Positions 7,467 through 13,143 of a stretch of 13,143 bases of DNA are shown here, piece after piece. The stretch's first letter is position 1. Each line of letters starts with the position of its first letter. The DNA comes from Planctomycetaceae bacterium UBA4732 (lineage in GTDB: Bacteria; Planctomycetota; Planctomycetia; Gemmatales; Gemmataceae). Under the pieces are notes generated by a model. It was not told the DNA's origin. It did not search any database and saw only the letters and a program-made list of their open reading frames with translations. Position numbers and translations under genes: made by a program. Location: assembly GCA_002404095.1 (NCBI GenBank), contig DHJA01000077.1:103905-117047 (forward strand), given 5' to 3'.

Positions 7467-9050
7467 TCATGGTCGAAGGGCGGCCTGCTCACGTTTGTAC
7501 GCTTCCAATCCGGCGGCCACTTGCTCCGTTCGGAGCAGCACTACGGAATTGTCGCAATAGAGCGGGTCGGCGACTTTCGCGCGGATTGCCTGCCAGAGCA
7601 GGCCGTGGGGGCCGCTCGTCTTCAGGAGATAATAGTCGGTGCCATAGGATTCAACGCGCCGTAATCGCTCCGGCCAACCGGGCGCGAGCTGCGGCAGGTA
7701 CTGGCAGTCCTCGATCAGTTCCGGCGGGAAAAACAGGTAGCGTGTGTCGGCGTAGCAGCGCACGCCGGGCCGTCGCCACATAAGATAGGCGCCGTCGTCC
7801 GGGGCCGCGAAAATGCGGCCCTCGACGCCGTGCGCCTCGATCCAGTCGGCGGCGCCGACCGGCCAGTCCGGGTTGTTCCCCATCGGCATATCGCGGCTCA
7901 ACGGCGGGAAGATGGAAATGAGCGTCAGCGCCGCCAGCGCGCCCGCCGGCCACGCCCAATGCCAACGAAACAGCGGCGTGTGCAGCAACCGTTTCACGGA
8001 GCCGTCACAGCGCAGTAACCGTTGCATTAATATACCGCGGCGCGATCGCGCAGCCGTGGCCAGCATTGTCATTAGATGCGGCACGGCCAACGTCAACATG
8101 ATCGGCAGCCAATCCAGTACGCCGCGGAATGCGCGAGTTCCCAGCCATGCCAGCGCGGCCAGAAGAGCGATTTCCCAGAATCGATATTGGCGAAAACGAC
8201 GAAATATCGTCCATGCGGTCAAAGCGGCGACAATGTATACGAGGCAGATGGTATAAGGCGGCTCGAACAAGAAAGTGGAAAGCGGCCGCATCTCAGGGAT
8301 CGACTGAAGAATAGGATGGTGGGATTCGGGTGAAAACGGGTACAAGAGTCGGCCGAGTGGATCCGGACTTAGGAACGTGGCCGTTAAGGCAAGGCAGCCG
8401 ATCCAGGTTAGCCGCCATAGGCCGGCACGGCCGAGCGGGGCGTTGAGACGCAGTCGTTGGTTCAGCCATTCCCAGCCTATTGCGCCCAGCAATAAACCCT
8501 GCCCCATGATGACGCCAGGGTGTAGGTTGGCCCACGCAAGCATCAACAACGGCAGCCAGGAGGGCAGAGGGCGCCGGCCGGTGCAATGATCGTGCAGCCA
8601 GCCGCTTACCAGCAGCAGGCCCATCGTCGAAAGATACAACGGTCGCAGGTTCCAGGCCCGCGATTCCACCAACACGAGTACCAGCAGCGCCAGGGCGACG
8701 CCGCGCCTGCGAACGCCTTCATGGTGTAAGCGTAAACCCACGAGCAACAGCGGCCCGCCCACGCATAGGACGCGCAGCAACTTCAGACCGCCGATGCCGA
8801 AAGCGTTCCAAACCACCCAGAGGCCAACCCCATAAATTCCCTCGAACTCGGGCACTTGGCGACCAGCGATGGTGTAGGTGAATGCGTCCCGCGGCCGGAG
8901 ATCGCCGGTGCGGACAACTTCTTCGCCGGTGCGGATTTGCCAGGTGAAATCGAGATCGGCAAAGGGGCTGAAGTAGTTGGCCGCGATCAAGGCGACGACG
9001 AGCAGGCTGACGGCGCTGGGAACATATTTCCAGCGGAGACGTTCAACCAT
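7467..9050 (-). CDS. Polytopic membrane protein, GT-C glycosyltransferase-like
   Basis: A 527-residue integral membrane protein. An N-terminal membrane segment (about 10-27) is followed by an acidic loop ADLDFTWQIRTGEEVVRTGD (31-50). That loop resembles the first extracytoplasmic loop of GT-C enzymes, where Asp residues serve metal or lipid-phosphate donor binding. Further hydrophobic segments lie near 75-106, 117-130, 138-152, 164-193, 212-228, 265-283, 291-304, 312-332 and 366-383. A WANLHPGVIMG stretch (173-183) lies in the middle of these. The last 140 residues form a soluble domain (NPDWPVGAADWIEAHGVEGR onward). Transfer of a sugar from a lipid-linked donor is inferred from topology only; no named family is claimed. 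AAGGA lies nine bases before the ATG. A promoter candidate lies just upstream. Confidence 0.82.
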   Translation of the reverse strand: MVERLRWKYVPSAVSLLVVALIAANYFSPFADLDFTWQIRTGEEVVRTGDLRPRDAFTYTIAGRQVPEFEGIYGVGLWVVWNAFGIGGLKLLRVLCVGGPLLLVGLRLHHEGVRRRGVALALLVLVLVESRAWNLRPLYLSTMGLLLVSGWLHDHCTGRRPLPSWLPLLMLAWANLHPGVIMGQGLLLGAIGWEWLNQRLRLNAPLGRAGLWRLTWIGCLALTATFLSPDPLGRLLYPFSPESHHPILQSIPEMRPLSTFLFEPPYTICLVYIVAALTAWTIFRRFRQYRFWEIALLAALAWLGTRAFRGVLDWLPIMLTLAVPHLMTMLATAARSRRGILMQRLLRCDGSVKRLLHTPLFRWHWAWPAGALAALTLISIFPPLSRDMPMGNNPDWPVGAADWIEAHGVEGRIFAAPDDGAYLMWRRPGVRCYADTRYLFFPPELIEDCQYLPQLAPGWPERLRRVESYGTDYYLLKTSGPHGLLWQAIRAKVADPLYCDNSVVLLRTEQVAAGLEAYKREQAALRP

Positions 9051-9094
9051 CGGAGGGGTTCCTTGCGGCGGCAGCCTAATGTACTTATGGTGGA

Positions 9095-9123
9095 AGCATA
9101 GTTCACAGGTTGCGGCGCGGCAA
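9095..9123 (-). promoter_or_regulatory. Candidate promoter for the GT-C-like membrane protein gene
   Basis: On the minus strand, TTGCCG (9123-9118) and TATGCT (9100-9095) are separated by exactly 17 bp, each matching 4/6 of the sigma70 consensus. The predicted start site near 9088 leaves a leader of just under 40 bases to the ATG at 9050. A pair of tandem 7-bp repeats begins 4 bp upstream of the -35 box, which adds some weight. Confidence 0.35.
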
Positions 9124-9127
9124 ACGT

Positions 9128-9145
9128 CATAATGAAACCATAATG
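9128..9145 (-). promoter_or_regulatory. Tandem direct repeat resembling a response-regulator operator
   Basis: Two identical copies of CATTATG (minus strand) are separated by GTTT, giving an 11-bp period, about one helical turn. OmpR/PhoB-family regulators typically bind 7-bp direct repeats with 4-bp spacers. The repeat abuts the -35 box of the candidate promoter, as an activator site would. No regulator gene lies in the window, so the assignment rests on spacing alone. Confidence 0.3.
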
Positions 9146-9207
9146 TTATTATCGGACGCAGCCCCTGCGCTACGATAAGTCAGATCGCCCTGGCTGAGAA
9201 CCGCGCG

Positions 9208-9966
9208 TCAGCGCGCGTAGAATAGGCTGTCCATCAATTCGGTTTGCGTCATCGCGCGGGTGTGGCCGTCACAGTAGAGGACGTTGAAAACCCCGGTATG
9301 TCGAAGTGGATAATGCGTCTGGGCGTTGGCGTCCGTGTAAGGCGTCCAAGGACCGCGCGGGGCGGCCGTCTTGGAGTTAGCGCAGCCCGGCGTTTTGGCG
9401 TGGTCCCAGACCATAAGAACATTGGACGTACCGGCTCCATTGGTGATATCGGTAAGGCGTAAACCACTCGGTCCGCCCGTCACATAATTCATCGCATAAC
9501 TGACTTGATAGGGCTTTTCCAGCGTTGAACTGCCAACGGTCTCATCAAAACCGTCCGGGCATTGAAACACCTTTTTGTTGCCTTCAACGTAGGGCCATAT
9601 CAGCGCCACCGACGGGTCATAACCCGGCAGCGCTTGCGTAGGCGTGGATCCAGGGCGGTTGTCGTATGGCGCCCACCAAGCCTCGTTTGGCCCGGTGTAC
9701 GTCGTCGGCGAAGTGAGTTGATCGCAGTAGAGGTCGGCGCCGCCTTTCCAGGGAGACAGGCAAAGACGGTAACGGGGCAGGGCGCCTCTCGAATCGTGAA
9801 AGTTATGGAACGCCAAGCCGATTTGGTGCAGGTTATTGGCGCAGGAAATACGGTTGGCCGCCGCCCGCACTTTCTGCACGGCCGGCAACAACAGGCCAAT
9901 GAGTATGGCGATGATGGCGATGACCACAAGCAATTCAATCAGCGTGAAAGCATGACGTTGGCGCAT
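9208..9966 (-). CDS. DUF1559 prepilin-like protein with H-X9-DG motif
   Basis: A 252-residue protein of the planctomycete DUF1559 family. Its short leader MRQRHA precedes [16 protein letters not shown], the type IV pilin/pseudopilin cleavage and methylation signal; cleavage is expected before F7, and E11 is the conserved Glu(+5). A hydrophobic helix runs to about residue 30 ([13 protein letters not shown]). The C-terminus carries H223-X9-D233-G234 ([13 protein letters not shown]), the signature of prepilin-processing-associated proteins. After processing by a prepilin peptidase it should be held at the outer face of the inner membrane or assembled in a pseudopilus; the family function is unknown. 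An in-frame ATG at 10002 would add 12 basic residues (264 aa), but it has no ribosome site. The ATG at 9966 has GGAG seven bases upstream and gives a normal-length leader. No secretion genes are adjacent. Confidence 0.92.
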   Translation of the reverse strand: MRQRHAFTLIELLVVIAIIAILIGLLLPAVQKVRAAANRISCANNLHQIGLAFHNFHDSRGALPRYRLCLSPWKGGADLYCDQLTSPTTYTGPNEAWWAPYDNRPGSTPTQALPGYDPSVALIWPYVEGNKKVFQCPDGFDETVGSSTLEKPYQVSYAMNYVTGGPSGLRLTDITNGAGTSNVLMVWDHAKTPGCANSKTAAPRGPWTPYTDANAQTHYPLRHTGVFNVLYCDGHTRAMTQTELMDSLFYAR

Positions 9967-9973
9967 CGCTCGG

Positions 9974-9977
9974 CTCC
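9974..9977 (-). promoter_or_regulatory. Ribosome binding site that decides the DUF1559 start
   Basis: GGAG on the minus strand lies seven bases before the ATG at 9966. The upstream in-frame ATG at 10002 has no purine-rich site, so initiation at 9966 is preferred. Confidence 0.6.
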
Positions 9978-10065
9978 GTTTTTCGCCCCGTTTGCGACTC
10001 ATCGGCCGTTGGCAGATAGCTTACAGCCGCGCGCAAAGCGAGACCACCGCAAAATGAACTTTATC

Positions 10066-10086
10066 GGCTCCTAAGTGTCTTGAGCC
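10066..10086. other. Short bulged hairpin in the divergent spacer
   Basis: On the plus strand, GGCTC, a CT bulge and AAG pair with CTTGAGCC across a three-base TGT loop, giving eight base pairs. It lies between the DUF1559 gene and the archease gene, about 37 bp before the archease start. It could lie in the archease leader or mark an operator, or be chance. There is no U-run to make it a terminator. Confidence 0.3.
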
Positions 10087-10122
10087 TATCAAGGACTTTG
10101 GCGGCGCGGTACTATCGAGGAC

Positions 10123-10533
10123 ATGATTGAGTTCTTCGAGCATACTGCCGATCTTGGCCTGCGCGCCCGCGCCGCCGACCTGGACGACCTCTTCGCGGAG
10201 GCTGCGCGCGCATTGTTTTCCGCGGTCGTCGAGGATATGGGCACGGTCGTTGCGTCCCAACGCATGGTGATCCGCATCCCCGGTGCGGACAAGGAATTCC
10301 TTCTATTCGACTGGTTAAAGGCGCTTCTCTATCACTTCGACGCCGAGCATTTATTGTTCTCGCGTTTCGAGGTCAAGGTGGGCGCGGACGGCCTGGAGGG
10401 GGCCGCCTGGGGCGAACTGATGGACCCGGCGCGGCATGAAATGAATCATGAGGTCAAGGCGATTACTCTCCACGGACTCAAGGTGGAACAATCGGCCGAG
10501 GGTTGGCTGGCGGAAGTGATCGTGGACATCTGA
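10123..10533 (+). CDS. Archease, RtcB activating protein
   Basis: A 136-residue protein matching the archease family along its full length. The N-terminal EHTADLGLRA carries the conserved His-Thr-Ala-Asp (D10). The C-terminal HEVKAITLHGLKVEQ and the terminal IVDI carry further conserved positions, including D135. Archease speeds guanylylation of RtcB and gives it multiple turnover, using acidic residues that bind metal near the ligase active site. It is followed after 15 bases by rtcB on the same strand, the expected operon partner. The region before the ATG (GAGGAC) has an unusually close purine-rich site. The start at 10123 is preferred because the family motif begins within six residues. 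Confidence 0.93.
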   Translation: MIEFFEHTADLGLRARAADLDDLFAEAARALFSAVVEDMGTVVASQRMVIRIPGADKEFLLFDWLKALLYHFDAEHLLFSRFEVKVGADGLEGAAWGELMDPARHEMNHEVKAITLHGLKVEQSAEGWLAEVIVDI

Positions 10534-10548
10534 CCAAGGACGCACGTC

Positions 10549-12012
10549 ATGGACAAGGAATCGTTTCGCGGCTCGCTGGAACAAGTGGACGCCACCTGCT
10601 GGCGTATTCCGAAGAGCTATAAGCCCGGAATGCGCGTGGACGGTCTAATCTTCACCAACGAGCGCATGTTGCCCCAGCTTCTTAAAGACCAGGCGCCCGA
10701 ACAGGTGGCCAACGCCGCCTTCCTTCCCGGCATTCAGCACGCCAGCCTCGCCATGCCGGACATCCATTGGGGCTACGGCTTTTGTATCGGCGGCGTGTGC
10801 GCTACTGACCCGGAGGAAGGAGGCGTCATATCTCCGGGAGGCGTGGGCTACGATGTGAATTGTGGAGTGCGACTTGTAAGGTCTAATTTACGCTATAATG
10901 ACGTGAAGCCTCAGTTGCGCCCGTTGGTCGAAGCATTGTTCCGCACGGTTCCGGCAGGCGTCGGCCGCTCAGGTCACTACAAATTCGACAAGAAAGAGCT
11001 GGCGCATCTTCTCGGCGAGGGGCCGCGTTACCTGCGCGACCGCGACCTGGCGACGCAGAGCGACCTCGAATACACCGAGGCCGAGGGCCGGCTCGTCGGC
11101 GCCGACCCGGAGTGCGTAAGCGATCACGCGCTCAATCGGGGCGCCGAGCAGTGTGGCACACTAGGCTCCGGCAACCATTTCATGGAAGTGCAAGTCGTCG
11201 ATGAGGTCTTCGACGAGAAGACGGCCGCCGTCTTCGGCCTGGAAAAGGATATGGTTTGCGTGATGATCCACAGCGGCTCGCGCGGCCTGGGCTATCAGGT
11301 CTGCGACGACGCCCTGTTGTCGTTGCGCGATGCGCCGCGAAAGTACGGCATCGAATTACCGGATCGTCAGCTTGCGTGCGCCCCCGTGGACAGCCCCGAA
11401 GGGAAGAAGTACATCGCCGCCATGCGCGCCGCCGCCAACTTCGCCTGGTGCAATCGGCAATTGCTGATGCAGCAGGCGCGCGAAGTGTTCGCCACGGTGT
11501 TCGGCCGATCCTGGCAGGAATTGCAGATGAATTTAGTCTACGATGTATGCCATAACATCGCTAAGTTTGAAGAACATACAATCGGCGGCAAGCTCAAAAA
11601 GGTATGGGTACATCGCAAGGGAGCCACGCGCGCCTTTCCGCCGGGCCATCCGGAAGTGCCGGCGCTGTATCGCAAGGTGGGGCAGCCGGTCCTCATCCCC
11701 GGCGACATGGGCCGCGCCAGCTGGGTGTTGGCGGGAATGCAGGGCAGCATGGACAAAACATTCGGCACCACTTGTCACGGAGCGGGCCGGGCCATGAGCC
11801 GAACCGCCTCGCTCAAGCACGCCGCCGGCCGCCATATCGACAAGGAACTGGAGGCGCTCGGAATCATCGCCCGCTCCCAGAGCAAAAAGGGCCTCGCGGA
11901 GGAACAGCCCGCCGCCTACAAGAATGTTGACGATGTGGTTGAGGTCGTTCACGAAGCCGGATTGTCGCGAAAGGTGGCGCGGATGCGGCCCATCGGCGTC
12001 ATAAAGGGATGA
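10549..12012 (+). CDS. rtcB: RNA-splicing ligase RtcB
   Basis: A 487-residue enzyme that joins RNA 2',3'-cyclic-phosphate or 3'-phosphate ends to 5'-hydroxyl ends using GTP and Mn2+. By family comparison the metal ligands are D102 and C105 (GVGYDVNCGVRL), H210 (GSGNHFMEV), H241 (IHSGSRGLG) and H355 (WVHRKGATRAFPPGH). H410 in TTCHGAGRAMSR is the histidine that carries the GMP adduct. All appear intact, so the enzyme should be active. Length is normal for the family. AAGGA lies eight bases before the ATG, and archease is 15 bases upstream, so the two are probably cotranscribed. No RtcA cyclase or RtcR regulator lies in the window, so the regulated E. coli-type rtc arrangement is not present here. 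The likely role is tRNA or stress-induced RNA repair. Confidence 0.97.
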   Translation: MDKESFRGSLEQVDATCWRIPKSYKPGMRVDGLIFTNERMLPQLLKDQAPEQVANAAFLPGIQHASLAMPDIHWGYGFCIGGVCATDPEEGGVISPGGVGYDVNCGVRLVRSNLRYNDVKPQLRPLVEALFRTVPAGVGRSGHYKFDKKELAHLLGEGPRYLRDRDLATQSDLEYTEAEGRLVGADPECVSDHALNRGAEQCGTLGSGNHFMEVQVVDEVFDEKTAAVFGLEKDMVCVMIHSGSRGLGYQVCDDALLSLRDAPRKYGIELPDRQLACAPVDSPEGKKYIAAMRAAANFAWCNRQLLMQQAREVFATVFGRSWQELQMNLVYDVCHNIAKFEEHTIGGKLKKVWVHRKGATRAFPPGHPEVPALYRKVGQPVLIPGDMGRASWVLAGMQGSMDKTFGTTCHGAGRAMSRTASLKHAAGRHIDKELEALGIIARSQSKKGLAEEQPAAYKNVDDVVEVVHEAGLSRKVARMRPIGVIKG

Positions 12013-12043
12013 ATTGCAATCGTCCAAGAATGAAATAGACGGC

Positions 12044-12607
12044 TTACATCCCCAGCGCTCGTTGCAAACGCTCGATCTGTTCCGCCATCGGCCGCGGCGG
12101 CTTCGGCGTTGTCTGGCCGTGCTTGCCTTGAACTCTCAACCACGCCGCCACTGGCCCCGGCCCCGATAACACTTCCGCCGCCTGCGCTCGCCAATCGTCG
12201 ATCCCGTCGAAGGAATAGACGCGCCCGATTCCCGCCGCCCGCGCCATCGCCGCGAAATCGACGTGGCCGGTCCCGGCGGTCGGCTGACCGCCAGTAACCT
12301 CGTATAAACCGTTGTCGAAGATAAGCAGGTAAAGGTCGGCCGGGTGGTTAGCCAAAGTGACCAGGCTGCCCAGGTTCATAAGCATACAGCCATCGCCGTT
12401 GACAACGACGACGCCGCGGCCGGGTTGCGCCAGCGCCAAGCCCAACCCGAGCGCTGGCCCTTGCCCCATCGAGGAGGGGAGGTATGCGAAATCCAAGGGA
12501 GTGTCGGACAGCGACGGCCAAATCCCGACCGCGCTCATGGTGGTGACGACGACGTGATCGCCGCGGTGGGCGGCCAGTACTTCCAGGGCGGCGCCTGCGT
12601 CCATCAT
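12044..12607 (-). CDS. ThDP-binding (PP) subunit of a sulfopyruvate/phosphonopyruvate decarboxylase-type enzyme
   Basis: A 187-residue protein with the thiamine-diphosphate binding motif: GDG (71-73) begins it and FDN (97-99) ends it, with D72 and N99 as likely Mg2+ ligands. The following GLYEVTGGQPT (100-110) closely resembles the corresponding GGQPT segment of sulfopyruvate decarboxylase beta and phosphonopyruvate decarboxylase. It should pair with the product of the next gene upstream, which supplies the PYR domain, to decarboxylate a 2-oxo acid. An earlier GTG start at 12640 is possible but would overlap the partner gene by 29 bases and add MRARRFLRNKT. The ATG at 12607 follows the partner's stop by four bases and has GGAA seven bases before it, so coupled translation from there is preferred. 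The true substrate is unknown. Confidence 0.85.
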   Translation of the reverse strand: MMDAGAALEVLAAHRGDHVVVTTMSAVGIWPSLSDTPLDFAYLPSSMGQGPALGLGLALAQPGRGVVVVNGDGCMLMNLGSLVTLANHPADLYLLIFDNGLYEVTGGQPTAGTGHVDFAAMARAAGIGRVYSFDGIDDWRAQAAEVLSGPGPVAAWLRVQGKHGQTTPKPPRPMAEQIERLQRALGM

Positions 12608-12611
12608 GGTC

Positions 12612-13094
12612 TTATTCCGCAAGAAGCGCCGCGCCCGCACGTCGTTCGGCTTGGGCGTCTCGGTATGCGGCTGCTAAATCCGCCGGCGAATGGCGACGTT
12701 CGAGGACGACGTAAGACAGACCCCACGCTTTCAGGATCGGCTCGGTAAACACCGGGCAAGTGTCGGTGGTCGCGCCCTGCTGATGGGCGAAATAGCTGCG
12801 CACGCCGATCAAGAAGAACAACGGCAGCTTGAGATCATGGATAAAGTTCCGAAGCGAATCGCCTGCCTCGAACAAGCCGGTGCATTGCATTAAGACAATG
12901 GGGCGTCTACCGCCGAGATATAAGCCGCCGGCCACCGCGACGGCCTCACCCTCACGGCACACGCGAATTAGCGCCAAATCCGGGTCGCCGCTAAACGCGG
13001 AGTCCCACTGGCCGAGGACGCTATCGGGCACCCACACGACGTGCGTGACGCCACAGGTTTTCAGCGCGGCCGCGACCGAAGGGCCGTCGAACAT
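12612..13094 (-). CDS. PYR-domain subunit of a sulfopyruvate/phosphonopyruvate decarboxylase-type enzyme
   Basis: A 160-residue protein resembling the alpha subunit of sulfopyruvate decarboxylase, or the N-terminal half of phosphonopyruvate decarboxylase. CREGEAVAVAGGLYLGGRRP (46-65) contains the glutamate that activates the ThDP pyrimidine ring (probably E50, with E48 as the alternative). It is followed by VLMQCTGLFEAGDSLRNF, typical of this branch. The domain is complete for a split enzyme, and the catalytic site would form at the interface with the downstream PP subunit. GGAG lies eight bases before the ATG. The promoter is outside the window or within the tandem repeat region upstream. 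No phosphonate or coenzyme M genes are visible, so sulfopyruvate, phosphonopyruvate or another 2-oxo acid all remain possible. Confidence 0.85.
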   Translation of the reverse strand: MFDGPSVAAALKTCGVTHVVWVPDSVLGQWDSAFSGDPDLALIRVCREGEAVAVAGGLYLGGRRPIVLMQCTGLFEAGDSLRNFIHDLKLPLFFLIGVRSYFAHQQGATTDTCPVFTEPILKAWGLSYVVLERRHSPADLAAAYRDAQAERRAGAALLAE

Positions 13095-13107
13095 GGCGTG
13101 AACTCCG

Positions 13108-13137
13108 ACGAGCCGCGACCGATACGAGCCGCGACCG
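13108..13137. repeat. Two tandem 14-bp GC-rich direct repeats near the window edge
   Basis: ACGAGCCGCGACCG occurs at 13108-13121 and again at 13124-13137, a period of 16 bp. The second copy ends 6 bp from the window edge, so further units may follow. It lies just upstream of the ribosome site of the decarboxylase PYR-subunit gene, in its leader or promoter. The motif resembles dispersed intergenic repeats that I recall from planctomycete genomes, but I cannot confirm that from this window. Confidence 0.7.
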
Positions 13138-13143
13138 TAAGGT

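Noticed and set aside
9155..9167. CGCAG-CCC-CTGCG mini-hairpin downstream of the DUF1559 gene as a terminator
   Set aside because: Only five pairs and no T-tract in either direction.
9202..9217. CGCGCG repeats around the DUF1559 stop codon that could pair as a hairpin
   Set aside because: Alternating CG self-complementarity is common in GC-rich sequence, the stem partly overlaps coding sequence, and no U-run follows.
12013..12043. Terminator between convergent rtcB and the decarboxylase genes
   Set aside because: The 31-bp gap contains only an eight-base ATTGCAAT palindrome and no stem with a T-tract.

Overview
The window looks like a chromosomal segment of a GC-rich planctomycete or close relative. 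Three things point there: a PSCyt1-PSCyt2-PSD1 (DUF1549/DUF1553) secreted multi-domain cytochrome, a lone DUF1559 prepilin-like protein with the H-X9-DG signature, and short GC-rich palindromic intergenic repeats. All assignments were made by reading motifs; no database search was run. Ten protein-coding genes are supported. No tRNA, rRNA, CRISPR array, insertion sequence or phage gene was seen.

Layout. Positions 52-4975 (minus strand) hold the PSCyt1/PSCyt2/PSD1 protein and, upstream of it, an unrecognised exported protein with one C-terminal CxxCH haem motif. A 343-bp divergent spacer follows. Positions 5319-7328 hold a D-Ala-D-Ala-ligase-like ATP-grasp enzyme (plus) facing a zinc metallopeptidase of the PF15887 type (minus), with 9 bp between their stop codons. 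A BIME-like pair of inverted GC-rich palindromes lies at 7366-7446. Next come a polytopic GT-C-like membrane protein (7467-9050, minus) with a recognisable promoter, and the DUF1559 protein (9208-9966, minus). Positions 10123-12012 (plus) are a compact archease-rtcB RNA-ligation operon. Positions 12044-13094 (minus) encode the two subunits of a thiamine-diphosphate decarboxylase of the sulfopyruvate/phosphonopyruvate decarboxylase type. A short tandem repeat in their leader runs almost to the window edge.

How the genes work together. The clear functional units are archease plus RtcB (the activator and the 3'-phosphate RNA ligase) and the PYR plus PP subunits of the decarboxylase. The first two genes are both exported haem-motif proteins and may act together outside the cytoplasm, although each may have its own promoter. 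The ATP-grasp/metallopeptidase pair is the most interesting juxtaposition (bond-forming ligase beside a hydrolase), but a shared pathway is only inferred. Otherwise the window reads as ordinary planctomycete chromosome rather than a defence island or mobile element.
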